NCBI RefSeq assembly: GCF_900105905.1
Contig: NZ_FNSV01000005.1
Location: forward strand, 5,704,001-5,768,000
Length of the DNA: 64,000 nucleotides
Direction: 5' to 3'
Source of the DNA: Rhodococcus koreensis
Lineage (GTDB): Bacteria; Actinomycetota; Actinomycetes; Mycobacteriales; Mycobacteriaceae
Position 1 is the stretch's first letter, and each line of letters opens with the position of its first letter. Under the pieces are notes generated by a model, which was not told the origin of the DNA, did not search any database, and saw only the letters and a program-made list of their open reading frames with translations. The position numbers and the translations under genes are program-made. This document shows positions 33,714 through 42,669 of the stretch, piece after piece.

Positions 33714-35408
33714 GTGGACGCAGTCGATCTGCCGTCACCTGCCGGATACGCGTTGACGATTCGGGAGGTGCTGACCCTCCCCAGCTTGGCCGGCTCCACT
33801 CTCATCGCGGGGGCGGGCGGACTGGAGCAGACCGTTCAGCGGGTCAACGTCATCGAGGTGCCGGACATCCTGCCGTGGGTGAAACCCAACGAACTGTTGA
33901 TCACCACGGGGTTCCCTCTGCGACATGCAGATTCGGGCGAGCCGTTCGACCCCCTCGCGCTGGTCGAACTCGTCGAGGGCCTCGCCCGGTGCGGCGCAGC
34001 CGCACTCGGTGTCAAGGAGGGCCGGTACCTCGGCGATCTCCCTGCCGCGATGCTCGAGGCATCGGACCGTCTCGAAATCCCGCTGTTTCTCATCCCGCAC
34101 GACATCGGTTTCGACGAGGTGATGTCCGAGGTGTTCACACACCTCGTCGATCGGCAGGCGTTCGCCCTCGACGTTGCCGATCGCATGCACCGTGCCTTGA
34201 CGAAGATCGTCCTCGAAGGTGGCGACCTGCCGCAGATTGCGGACGAGGTCGCCGCGCTGTTCGACGCTGCGGTGCTGATCTGCACACCGGACGGGCGGGT
34301 CAACGCGTCAGCGGGTACGACGGCCAATCTGCAGGTGTTGGAGGGGCTGCCGCTGTTCGACCCGTCCGGCCGGCTTCGCACCGAGCGTCTGCGCCACGGC
34401 CTGCAGCCGGCGCCGGGCACGGAAGCCGGCCAGATCGCCGTCGCACCGGTTCACGCGGGCGGGACCGAACACGGCGTCATCGTCGCCTTCGTGGGCGACG
34501 GCGGATTGGGCTCCGTCGCCGTACAAGCGCTGGAGCGAGCCGCAACCGTTGTCGCGCTGGCGGTGACCAAGCAACTCGCCGTGTCGGCGGTCGAATCAAG
34601 GTTTCACGGCGACTTTCTGCGCGACGTACTCAACGGGAATGCCGGTACGGTTGCACAGATTACGGAGCACTGCGCGCAGCTCGAATGGGACGTGAACCGC
34701 GCCATGGTGGTCGTTGTCGCGGAGCTCGACCCGGACCCCGCTCGCTCGACCGCCGGCCCTGGGATACGGCCGCCGGGTGCCGGACGGATGCCGCAACAGA
34801 GACTCACTGCTGCCTGGAAACAAGTGGTCCGGCGCAGGGACCGGTACGCACCGGTGGTCGGGTTCAGCCACGAGGTGGTGGTGTTGATGCCGGTCGGTGA
34901 CGACGACGCGAGAATTGTCGTGGACGATCTGATTGCGGCCGTCACCGGTGACCGTGGAGGCGGCAGGCATTCCTTCTGCACCGGCGTGAGCCGGGTCATC
35001 GGTTCGGCTGCCGAGCTTCCGCAGGCGTACGACCAGGCACGTAAGGCCGTGACGGTGGGGCGGCGCATGCGCGGGAACGGTTCTGTCGCACACTTCGACA
35101 GCCTGGGCGTCCACAGACTGCTCTCCCTGGTCGACGACAGCGCCGAGCTCCGATCGTTCGCCACCGAGATCCTCGGGTCGCTGGCCGGCGACGCAGACGA
35201 GGCGATCGATCTCCGCCAGACGATGCAGGCACTCCTGGACACCAACTGCAACGTCGCCGAGACTGCACGCGTCCTGCATTTCCACTACAACACGCTGCGA
35301 TACCGAATCGGCAAGTTGGAGAGCATCGTCGGCCCGTTCACGACGGATCCCATTCTGCGCCTGGATGTCGCGCTCGCATTGAGGGTAGTGGAGATGGAGG
35401 GCTTGTGA
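33714..35408 (+). CDS. PucR-family transcriptional regulator
   Basis: 564 residues. N-terminal PucR domain (about 15-140: TIREVLTLPSLAGS, RVNVIEVPDILPWV, NELLITTGFPLR), a central GGDEF-like/sensor region (about 290-450) and the C-terminal PucR-type helix-turn-helix (about 505-560: TNCNVAETARVLHFHYNTLR). PucR proteins activate purine or pyrimidine catabolic genes. GTG 33714, 9 bp from the upstream gene, with a weak ribosome site. Likely regulates the barbiturase operon through the half-sites at 30841-30888. Confidence 0.9.
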   Translation: MDAVDLPSPAGYALTIREVLTLPSLAGSTLIAGAGGLEQTVQRVNVIEVPDILPWVKPNELLITTGFPLRHADSGEPFDPLALVELVEGLARCGAAALGVKEGRYLGDLPAAMLEASDRLEIPLFLIPHDIGFDEVMSEVFTHLVDRQAFALDVADRMHRALTKIVLEGGDLPQIADEVAALFDAAVLICTPDGRVNASAGTTANLQVLEGLPLFDPSGRLRTERLRHGLQPAPGTEAGQIAVAPVHAGGTEHGVIVAFVGDGGLGSVAVQALERAATVVALAVTKQLAVSAVESRFHGDFLRDVLNGNAGTVAQITEHCAQLEWDVNRAMVVVVAELDPDPARSTAGPGIRPPGAGRMPQQRLTAAWKQVVRRRDRYAPVVGFSHEVVVLMPVGDDDARIVVDDLIAAVTGDRGGGRHSFCTGVSRVIGSAAELPQAYDQARKAVTVGRRMRGNGSVAHFDSLGVHRLLSLVDDSAELRSFATEILGSLAGDADEAIDLRQTMQALLDTNCNVAETARVLHFHYNTLRYRIGKLESIVGPFTTDPILRLDVALALRVVEMEGL

Positions 35409-35607
35409 CCGATCACCACGATATCCGTGCCCGGCAGCGAGAGCATCGGCGATATTTGCTCAACCGGTGGAAAATCTTGGTAAATGGCTACTGTCCCCGC
35501 ACCCGGGCATCGGTGGAAAGCTGAGCTCAGCGTGCAGAAACAGCGCCAATGCAAAGTCCCGCGGATGAACTCGTCCTCTCCGTCCACCGCTCTGTGATAG
35601 GACAGCA

Positions 35608-35880
35608 ATGAACGCTCTGCTCTACCCAGGCATTGTGCTTCTCATTGTCTCCAACGTGCTGATCCCCCCGTCCCTTCTGCGTGTCCACACCGGAACCAGT
35701 CACCTTCTGAGCTGGAATGTCACCCTGTCAGTGACAGGTGCGGCGACGATGCTGGTGAGCGCGTTGACTTCCACGGATGCATCGATGGGGCAGCGTTGGG
35801 CCACAGCGCTTGCCGGACTTCTGTGCGGCGGCGTCCTGGCTGTGACAATCGCCGTGTTGCTCAGGCCTCGATCCACCTGA
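35608..35880 (+). CDS. Small three-span membrane protein
   Basis: 90 residues, hydrophobic, with membrane segments about 5-20, 33-50 and 65-85 and a positively charged end. ATG 35608 follows AGGACA. No family recognised. It is 199 bp beyond the PucR gene; the gap holds no clear terminator or promoter. It may be a transport accessory or unrelated. Confidence 0.6.
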   Translation: MNALLYPGIVLLIVSNVLIPPSLLRVHTGTSHLLSWNVTLSVTGAATMLVSALTSTDASMGQRWATALAGLLCGGVLAVTIAVLLRPRST

Positions 35881-35895
35881 TCGGGCCGCGGCCCG

Positions 35896-36611
35896 CTATT
35901 CGGCGCGCTCCGCGACGAGTGCGGCGAGGCCGTCGAAGATCCGGGCCAGGCCGAATTCGAGCGCGTCGTCCTGCCCGGACGAGGAGCGGGCGGAGGCGAA
36001 GGCGGCCGCCGCCTCGGGATAGCGTTCGGAGTTGTCGGTGAGGATTCCCGTCATGAGCGCGTTCAGGGCCTTCTCGGGTGTGTCGGTTTCGGCGCCGGGG
36101 GCCGTCGACTGCTGAGCGAGGCTGCGGACGTGGCCGGTGATCAGGACGACCGAATCCAGTCGTTCTCCGCCGGTGAGCCCGGTGCCGCTCAGTGCCGAGA
36201 GGCCGGTTTCGAGCCAGCCCAGTTCGTTCGGTCCCATCACGCGGGGGCCGACGGCGACGTCCACGACCCACGGATGCCGTCGCAGACCCGCCCACATGCG
36301 CAGTGCCCACTCGTGGAGCGCTGCGCGCCAACGCCGTCGATCTCGGACAGGTCGGGTGCGGGTCCGAGAGCGGCATCGAGCATGAGGGCGGTCAGCTCGG
36401 CCTTCCCCGGGGTGTAGCGGTAGAGGGACATCTTGGTGAACCCGAGGTCCTCCGCGAGGCGCTGCATCGACAGCGTGGCGAGGCCCTCCGCATCGGCCAT
36501 CGAGATGGCGGTGGCGACGATCCGCTCGAGGCTCAGCGCCGGCTTGGGGCCGCGCTTCGGTCTGTCCGGTGATCCCCAGAGCAGCTCGGCGGTACGGGGC
36601 TGGGTGACCAT
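35896..36611 (-). pseudogene. TetR-family regulator, apparent frameshift
   Basis: The N-terminal part from ATG 36611 carries a TetR helix-turn-helix (LSMQRLAEDLGFTKMSLYRY) and runs to ...SEIDGV. The rest (WRAALHEWALRMW ... to the stop at 35896) is in the next frame and matches the TetR C-terminal ligand domain. One added base near 36325-36335 gives a continuous 238-residue protein. It stands divergent to a monooxygenase remnant, a common regulator/target pair. The IS605 element sits just upstream of its start codon. Possible sequencing indel. Confidence 0.75.
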
Positions 36612-36638
36612 CTTGCGCTCCTCCGGCCGACTCTTGAT

Positions 36639-37957
36639 CCGTGAGTCTTTCGGCGCAAACCGGGTCCTTCAGGGCCGGGATGGCCGATCTGGATTTGTCG
36701 GACTGTGGGGCTAGTGTCTGGGTCATGGCGGGGAGGGTGGTGAAGCGGGCGTTCAAGTTTCGTTTCTATCCGACTGTGGTGCAGGCGGAACAGCTTGCTC
36801 GGACGTTCGGGTGCACCCGGTATGTCTACAACCGGGCGTTGGCGGAGCGGTCGCGGGCATGGTCGCAGGAGCAGCGTCGGGTGACCTACAGCGACACGTC
36901 GAAGATGCTCACCGGATGGAAGCGGGACGCTGAGACGGAGTGGTTGGCGGAGCCGTCGAAGGGGCCGTTGCAGGAGTCGCTGCGGCAGTTGCAGGGTGCG
37001 TTCGAGAGGTTCTGGCGCACGCAGGCCGGCTACCCGCAGTTCAAGAGGAAGGGCCAGTCGAAGGATTCGGCGACCTACTACTCGAACTGCTTCATTTTCA
37101 GGGATGGGCAGATCCGGTTGGCCAAGCAGTCCGAACCCCTGGATATTCGGTGGTCGAGGCCGTTGCCCGAGGGGGCGACGCCGTCGCAGGTGACGGTGTC
37201 GCGTAATGCTCGTGGTCAGTACCACATCTCGATCCTCGTAGAGGACACGATCACCGAACTCGGGTCGACGGGTCGGGTGGTCGGGCTCGATGCCGGGATC
37301 ACCAGCCTGTACACGCTCTCGACGGGGGAGAAGATCACCAACCCGCGCCATGAGCGCACGGATCGTGAGCGGCTGGCGAAGGCGCAACGGATGCTGGCCA
37401 AGAAGCAGAAGGGATCCCGGAACCGGGCCAAGGCCCGACTGAAGGTCGCGAAGATTCATGGTCGGATCGCCGATCGGCGCCGCGATTATCTGCACACACT
37501 CTCCACTCGGCTGGTGCGCGAAAATCAAGTGATCGCCATCGAGGATCTGAGTGTGCGGAACATGGTCAAGAATCGGTCGTTGTCTCGGGCGATCTCGGAT
37601 GCGGGGTGGTCCGAGTTCCGGTCGATGCTCGAGTACAAGGCCGACTGGTACGGGCGGCGGGTGGTGGTGATCGACCGGTTCTGTCCGTCGTCGAAGACCT
37701 GCTCGGTGTGCGGGGAGATCGCGTCGACGATGCCGCTGGATGTGCGGGTGTGGACATGCCGGTGCGGCGCCGTCCACGATCGGGACGTGAACGCGGCAAG
37801 GAACATTTTGGCCGTCGGACTGACGGTGGCAGCCTGCGGAGACGGTGTGAGACCGCCCCGCACCTAAAGTGCGGGGCGGCGACTGTCGGTGAAACAGGAA
37901 CCTCGAGACGCGAGTCCCGAGGGGAATCTCGGTCGTTCACTGCCGAGAGGAAGTCAA
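36639..37957 (+). mobile_element. IS605-family (IS1341-like, TnpB-only) insertion element
   Basis: The left end follows TTGAT (36634-36638), the target motif of ISDra2-type elements, and the right end is TCAA (37954-37957), preceded by a hairpin TCTCGG..CCGAGA (37927-37949). A sub-terminal imperfect hairpin lies at the left near 36659-36679. Inside is a single intact tnpB; no tnpA is present, so the element would need a Y1 transposase in trans. Ends were set by motif and are inferred to the base. It separates a TetR gene from a truncated monooxygenase gene. Confidence 0.75.
36725..37867 (+). CDS. tnpB: TnpB RNA-guided endonuclease of IS605 family
   Basis: 380 residues, intact. RuvC-like catalytic residues are in place: Asp189 (GLDAGITSL), Glu273 (AIEDLSVRN) and Asp352/354 (HDRDVNAARNIL). 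The zinc ribbon is C-S-V-C (326/329) and C-R-C (345/347). The N-terminus has the usual KFRFYPTVVQAEQL helix-turn-helix-like region. TnpB cuts DNA next to a target-adjacent motif using an omega-RNA from the element's 3' end, favouring element retention. Start ATG 36725 has little ribosome site; a GTG nearby is an alternative. Confidence 0.95.
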   Translation: MAGRVVKRAFKFRFYPTVVQAEQLARTFGCTRYVYNRALAERSRAWSQEQRRVTYSDTSKMLTGWKRDAETEWLAEPSKGPLQESLRQLQGAFERFWRTQAGYPQFKRKGQSKDSATYYSNCFIFRDGQIRLAKQSEPLDIRWSRPLPEGATPSQVTVSRNARGQYHISILVEDTITELGSTGRVVGLDAGITSLYTLSTGEKITNPRHERTDRERLAKAQRMLAKKQKGSRNRAKARLKVAKIHGRIADRRRDYLHTLSTRLVRENQVIAIEDLSVRNMVKNRSLSRAISDAGWSEFRSMLEYKADWYGRRVVVIDRFCPSSKTCSVCGEIASTMPLDVRVWTCRCGAVHDRDVNAARNILAVGLTVAACGDGVRPPRT

Positions 37958-37977
37958 CCGGAATAGTGTCTACCAAT
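37853..37977 (+). ncRNA. Predicted omega-RNA (reRNA) with guide
   Basis: Starts in the 3' end of tnpB. Hairpin 1 has 11-bp perfect arms (37853-37863, 37869-37879) spanning the tnpB stop codon; hairpin 2 (37901-37922) has a GNRA loop GCGA; hairpin 3 (37927-37949) ends at the TCAA boundary. The guide would begin at 37958 (CCGGAATAGTGTCTACCAAT). This follows the known layout of IS605 omega-RNAs. The 5' end is not defined by sequence alone. Confidence 0.65.
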
Positions 37978-39065
37978 GCCAGGCCGTCGACTTCGAAGGC
38001 GAGGTGCACCGGCGGGTGCTGGAGAGGATGGGGATTCTCGACGAGGTGCGCCGCAGGCAGACCGGAAAGACGGACCTCCGGATCGTGGACGAGCGCGACA
38101 AGCACCTGGCGACGATGCCCGGTGAGTTCATCGGCGGGGACGTCGAGATCCTGCGGGGCGACCTGACCGAGATCCTCTACGAACGGACCGCGGATTCGTG
38201 CGAGTACCTCTTCGGTGATTCCGTCACCGCGGTCACCGACACGGAGTCCGGTGTCGAGGTCATGTTCGAGAAATCGCACGCACGCCGTTTCGACCTGGTG
38301 TTCGGCGCCGACGGCATCCACTCGGCCGTGCGCAAACACCGGTTCGGGCCGGAGGAGGACTTCGTCCGATTCCTCGGGTACTACTACGCCGTCGTCGGCA
38401 CCACGGACGCGGTGACTGCGGCGTCGCCCGACCGGGAACGCGCGACGGGATGGATGTACAACGAACCGGGAAGGATGGCCGTCGTCGGTGGACCGAAGGC
38501 TCCCGAATTGTTCGTCTTCGCCTCCGACCCGATCGACTACGACCGTGGCGACATCACCGAGCAGAAGCGACTGCTGGCCGCCGCGTACGCAGGTGCGGGA
38601 TGGCGCGTGCCCGCGTTGCTCGGGCACCTGGACGACGCGCCCGACTTCTACCTCGACTCGATCGCGAGGGTCGAGACCGATACCTACACCGCCGGACGTG
38701 TCGCCTTACTCGGCGATGCCGCGTACGGAAACACGCTGGGCGGCTTCGGAACCGGTCTCGCCCTCGTCGGTGCGTATGTGCTCGCGGGCGAACTCGCCGT
38801 CGCCGGTGGCGACCACCGCGTGGCGTTCGGATGCTACAACGAGCAGATGCACAGGTATGCGAAGGTCGCCCGCAAGGCCAGCGCTGGACCGTTTCTCGCG
38901 CCGAAGTCGCCGACTCGCATCAGGCTGCGGAATTGGACGTTCAAGTCCAAGGCCCTGTTCGGCCTGATGATGAAGCTGACCGACTCCTTCGCCACCGACA
39001 TCGACCTGCAGGACTACCCGGCGCTGCGATCAGCTGGGCGTCCCGGCAATGTTGACCATCCATGA
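37976..39065 (+). pseudogene. FAD-dependent monooxygenase, 5' end missing
   Basis: The reading frame matches TetX/PHBH-like monooxygenases from the motif QAVDFEG onward: the GD motif region FGADGIHSAVRKHRFG and the flavin-binding GDAAYGNTLGGFGTGLA are present. The first 35-40 residues with the GxGxxG Rossmann motif are absent, so FAD binding should fail. The missing piece is not on the other side of the IS, so a deletion as well as the insertion occurred. ATG 37976 may be the original start codon, now joined out of frame. Its 3' end overlaps the convergent VOC gene by 36 bp. Confidence 0.75.
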
Positions 39066-39443
39066 GATACCGAATTGGTCGGTACAGGCACCGAATTCGT
39101 CTCCCCACATCTGCTTTTCGAGGGGCACCGACACGGAGCCGGCATCCGAGAGCTTGGCCCAGTAACCGCGGAGCAGGTCGCCGTCGTCGCCGCTCAGGCT
39201 CACTGCGATGTTGGTGCCCGGGTTGTGTTCCATGCCGGGCGGCGTGTCTGCCCCCATGAGGGTGAACCCGTTGTCGGATTCGAGCATGGCGTGCATGATC
39301 TTGTCGGCTCCTTCGGCGTCCGGGGCGCCGAACTCACCGAATGTGCTCACCGCCAGGGTGCCACCGAAGACGTCCTTGTAGAACTCCATCGCCTGCCGAG
39401 CGTTGCCGTTGAAGCTGATGTAGGGGTTGAGACGAGAGGTCAT
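39030..39443 (-). CDS. VOC/PhnB-family protein (glyoxalase-like)
   Basis: 137 residues: LNPYISFNGNARQAMEFYKDVFGG at start (split: YISFNG, FYKDVFGG), DKIMHAML, and DQFGISWMVN at the end, the pattern of PhnB-like vicinal-oxygen-chelate proteins (3-demethylubiquinone methyltransferase-like fold). Many are of unknown function. ATG 39443 follows AAGGAG. Convergent with the monooxygenase remnant. Confidence 0.85.
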   Translation of the reverse strand: MTSRLNPYISFNGNARQAMEFYKDVFGGTLAVSTFGEFGAPDAEGADKIMHAMLESDNGFTLMGADTPPGMEHNPGTNIAVSLSGDDGDLLRGYWAKLSDAGSVSVPLEKQMWGDEFGACTDQFGISWMVNIAGTPS

Positions 39444-39544
39444 GAGGCATGCTCCTTCTAGGTGCCGGAACCGACAGCAACGACGGTACAACGACCGACC
39501 GACACGATGTGGGGAACGCAAAGCTCGGTACTGCACCAGGTGTT

Positions 39545-40837
39545 TCAGGGCACCGCGACGGTCGCGAACGCCGCCCAGAGCACCGGTGAATGCTCGATCG
39601 TCCGTTCCTCCCGCCAGGTCGCGACCCGGTCGCGCTGCCACGCGCAGAGCGCGCCGACCGCGTCGGGCAGTTCGTGTGCCGCGTCGATCGAGCAGATGGC
39701 GTCCTGCAGTGGGCGGGCGTGTGGTGCGGCGCCGGCGATGCGCTGGAACGCGAGGTCCGTGGGAAGTGCCCAGCGGCTCGCGGTGACGAGTTCCGCCCCG
39801 CCGGCGATCATCGCGGAGACCAGTCCGAGGGCCTCGGTGAACCGCAGGTCGCCGCCGCTCTCGCAGGCGATGAGCGCAACCCGGCTCGGGATCGGCCACA
39901 GGTCGGCGCCGCGGATCGGTTCGTCGGTGAGTGTGTGCGTTCCCAGCAGGAGGTCTTTCGCGGACAACGGCCGGTGCGCGCGCGTCGGCTCCGCGAACCC
40001 GATGGCGTCGGCGGAGCAGGCGAGGTGCAGTTCGGCGTGCTCGCTCTGACCGGATTCGGGTGCCGCCGCGGTGACGTGCCCGACGTACACCAGCCGGCCC
40101 GCGCCCTCGCGCAACGCCGCACCGAGCCATGCCCGGTCGACGTCTTCGCGGCGGAACACGTCCAGTGGTCGGTCCACGGCCGGGAGCAGCCGGTCCTCGC
40201 CGGCGTACGTCGCGACCCGCTGCGACAGCGGGCTGTCCGCGGCCATCCGCCCCAGGACGGAACCGAGAACCGAATCGGCGCGGAACCCCGGAACCCGGGG
40301 GTCGAGGACCGCGACGACGGGGAGCCGGTGGCCGTCCGTCCAGGTTCGGACCGGGCGACCGGGTGAGTGCACGATGCTGAGCGGGGCCAGCAGGCTGACG
40401 TCCGCGATGTCGACGAGACGCAGCCCGGCGTCGGGAGCGATCAGTTCCCACGGCACCTGCGCGACCCGGGGTGACGGCTGGATTCGGAGATGAGGGCGCA
40501 CACCGCGGGTGAACAGCTCGTGCAACTGCCGGGCGAGGCCGAACGGGAGAAATGTGCGGGAGAGGAGTTGAGCCAGATCGTGTTCGGACTCGTAGCCGGC
40601 GAAGGCGCCCGTCGTCAGTGAACGGTGCAGCCCCTGCGGGTCCGTGAGGTCGGGCAGGGCCCGGGCCAGCGCGGCGACGGCCTCGTCCACCTGCGCGGCG
40701 GGGGCGACGCCGACACCGCCGGGGTGGGAGTCGTGGGTCCACCGCCACGACGTGTACAGGTCGCCGGCGTCGGCCATCCGCACGATCGCGGTGGGCTGCT
40801 CGTGCGAGGTCGGCGGGTGGGACAGGTGAGTCGGCAC
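39545..40837 (-). CDS. CHAT-domain (caspase-like) cysteine protease
   Basis: About 430 residues from GTG 40837. The C-terminal half has the CHAT catalytic pair: His254 in YVGHVTAAA and Cys325 in ALIACESGGD, followed by GLVSAMIAGGAELVTASRWALP, a typical CHAT end. The N-terminal part (to about 190) is unassigned and contains a conserved-looking PRVAQVPWELIAPD. CHAT proteases act in signalling and conflict systems, often activated by TPR proteins. A TPR gene lies 2.6 kb upstream on the same strand, beyond ahpC/ahpF. The 5' region up to 40882 overlaps the ahpF terminator, so the later GTG is preferred as start. Substrate unknown. Confidence 0.8.
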   Translation of the reverse strand: MPTHLSHPPTSHEQPTAIVRMADAGDLYTSWRWTHDSHPGGVGVAPAAQVDEAVAALARALPDLTDPQGLHRSLTTGAFAGYESEHDLAQLLSRTFLPFGLARQLHELFTRGVRPHLRIQPSPRVAQVPWELIAPDAGLRLVDIADVSLLAPLSIVHSPGRPVRTWTDGHRLPVVAVLDPRVPGFRADSVLGSVLGRMAADSPLSQRVATYAGEDRLLPAVDRPLDVFRREDVDRAWLGAALREGAGRLVYVGHVTAAAPESGQSEHAELHLACSADAIGFAEPTRAHRPLSAKDLLLGTHTLTDEPIRGADLWPIPSRVALIACESGGDLRFTEALGLVSAMIAGGAELVTASRWALPTDLAFQRIAGAAPHARPLQDAICSIDAAHELPDAVGALCAWQRDRVATWREERTIEHSPVLWAAFATVAVP

Positions 40838-40853
40838 CGCCCCAGCATTCCCT

Positions 40854-40896
40854 ACCCACCCGGGCGGTGGCGTGCGTGCCACGCACCCGGGTGGGT
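40854..40896 (-). terminator. Hairpin terminator after ahpF
   Basis: 11-bp perfect arms (40854-40864, 40886-40896) with a smaller GTGGC/GCCAC dyad inside the loop, just after the ahpF stop. No clear T-run, common in high-GC hosts. It separates ahpF from the CHAT gene. Confidence 0.6.
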
Positions 40897-40903
40897 GACC
40901 GAA

Positions 40904-42496
40904 CTAGCCGACGGTTGCGGCGGCGGAATCCTCGGCAGGCACACCCGTTCGGATGAGCCGATCGAATGCGCTCAGCGCTGCCGTCGCGCCGGCACCGGCG
41001 GCGATCACGATCTGCTTGTACGGCACGGTGGTGCAGTCGCCGGCGGCGAACACGCCGGGGACCGACGTCTGGCCGCGGTCGTCGATCGCGATCTCGCCGC
41101 GATCGGACAGCTCGATGCTCCCGGCCAGCCACTCGGTGTTGGGCAGGAGACCGATCTGGACGAATACCCCCTCGACGTCGAGCGTGTGAGCGGTATCGGT
41201 CGTGCGGTCCTGGTACGCCAGACCGGTGACCTTGTTGCCGTCCCCGACGACCTCCGTCGTGAGCGTGCTCAGGAGGATGTCCGCGTTGGGGAGGCTGCGC
41301 AGTTTGCGCTGCAGCACCTCGTCGGCGCGGAGCACGGAGTCGAACTCGATGAGCGTGACGTGCTCGACGAGTCCGGCGAGATCGATCGCGGCCTCCACTC
41401 CGGAGTTGCCGCCACCGATCACGGCGACGCGCTTGCCCTTGAACAGCGGTCCGTCGCAGTGCGGGCAGTAGGTGACGCCCTTGTTCCGGTACTGGTCCTC
41501 GCCGGGCACGTTCATCGAGCGCCACCGTGCACCCGTCGACAGGATGACGGTCCGTGCGAGAAGGGAGGCACCGCTTTCCAGTTCGATCTCGACGAGACCG
41601 TTCTCGGTGGCAGCGGGCACGAGCTTCGCGGCCTTCTGGGTGTTCATGATGTCGACGCCGTACTGGCGGACGTGATTCTCGAGCGCAGACCCGAACTGGG
41701 GGCCCTCCGTGTAGGGAACGGAGATGAAGTTCTCGATCGCCATGGTGTCGAGCACCTGGCCGCCGAAGCGCTCGGCGGCGATACCGGTGCGAATTCCCTT
41801 GCGCGCGGCGTACACCGCGGCCGCGGCACCGGACGGGCCACCGCCGACGACGAGCACGTCGAACGGGTCCTTCTGCGCGATCGCGGTGGCGGCGCGGTCG
41901 GCGGCACCGACGTCGAGCTTGCCGATGATCTCCTCGAGGCTCATCCGGCCGGAGCCGAAGAGCTCGCCGTTGACGAAGACCGTCGGCACGGCCATGATCT
42001 GGCGGCCGTCGACCTCGTCCTGGAACAGGGCGCCGTCGATCGCGACGTGGCTGATGCGCGGATTGAGCACGGACATCAGGTTCAGGGCCTGCACCACGTC
42101 CGGGCAGTTCTGGCAGGACAGCGAGAAGTAGGTCTCGAAGTGGAAGTCGCCGTCGAGGTTGCGGACCTGCTCGAGCAGTTCGGGGGACTCCTTCGACGGG
42201 TAACCGCCGACCTGGAGCAAAGCGAGTGCGAGCGAGGTGAATTCGTGGCCGAGCGGGATCCCGGCGAAGCGGACCTCGATGTCGGTGCCACTGCGGCGGA
42301 CGGCGAAGGACGGGCGTCGCGCGTCGTCGTCGCGGCGTTCGTAGGTGACCTTGTCCGACATCGCCGCGATCTCGGTGAGCAGTTCGGCGAGTTCGGTGGA
42401 CTTGGGGCCGTCATCGAGTGAGGAGACGAGCTCGATCGGCAGGGTCAGCCGTTCGAGCAGGGACTTCAATTGGCCGGCGAGCGAGGCTTCGAGCAT
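40904..42496 (-). CDS. ahpF: Alkyl hydroperoxide reductase subunit F
   Basis: 530 residues. N-terminal tandem thioredoxin-fold domain with C-Q-N-C (128-131), FAD motif [16 protein letters not shown] (about 215), NAD motif [12 protein letters not shown] and the disulfide centre YCPHCDG (near 350). It passes electrons from NADH through FAD to AhpC in the cytosol. AhpF of this type is unusual in mycobacteria, which use AhpD, but occurs in some rhodococci. Starts 174 bp after ahpC, beyond a strong hairpin, so it is made at a lower level. Confidence 0.95.
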   Translation of the reverse strand: MLEASLAGQLKSLLERLTLPIELVSSLDDGPKSTELAELLTEIAAMSDKVTYERRDDDARRPSFAVRRSGTDIEVRFAGIPLGHEFTSLALALLQVGGYPSKESPELLEQVRNLDGDFHFETYFSLSCQNCPDVVQALNLMSVLNPRISHVAIDGALFQDEVDGRQIMAVPTVFVNGELFGSGRMSLEEIIGKLDVGAADRAATAIAQKDPFDVLVVGGGPSGAAAAVYAARKGIRTGIAAERFGGQVLDTMAIENFISVPYTEGPQFGSALENHVRQYGVDIMNTQKAAKLVPAATENGLVEIELESGASLLARTVILSTGARWRSMNVPGEDQYRNKGVTYCPHCDGPLFKGKRVAVIGGGNSGVEAAIDLAGLVEHVTLIEFDSVLRADEVLQRKLRSLPNADILLSTLTTEVVGDGNKVTGLAYQDRTTDTAHTLDVEGVFVQIGLLPNTEWLAGSIELSDRGEIAIDDRGQTSVPGVFAAGDCTTVPYKQIVIAAGAGATAALSAFDRLIRTGVPAEDSAAATVG

Positions 42497-42620
42497 GCGG
42501 ATCTACTCCATCGATCGGGGAGGAAAGGGATCGGAAACCGGAAACCAGCTCTGGGCGGTCCGGAAAGTGTTGGTGCGATACCGATTGCCCCCCACGGGAG
42601 CGGAGCACCGGGAACCGCGC

Positions 42621-42649
42621 GCACGGGCTCAGAAGATCTGAGCCCGTGC
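42621..42649 (-). terminator. Strong hairpin between ahpC and ahpF
   Basis: 13-bp perfect arms (42621-42633, 42637-42649) with a 3-base loop, 20 bp past the ahpC stop. No T-run on the transcribed strand. It should act as attenuator or processing point giving excess ahpC message. Confidence 0.65.
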
Positions 42650-42669
42650 CTACGGTCGACTGGGCTACG

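Noticed and set aside
35409-35607. Possible small gene on the minus strand (35285-35608)
   Set aside because: It overlaps the PucR end, lacks a ribosome site and shows no family pattern.
37606-38166. 186-residue frame spanning the IS end and the monooxygenase remnant
   Set aside because: It crosses the element boundary in a frame that matches neither gene.
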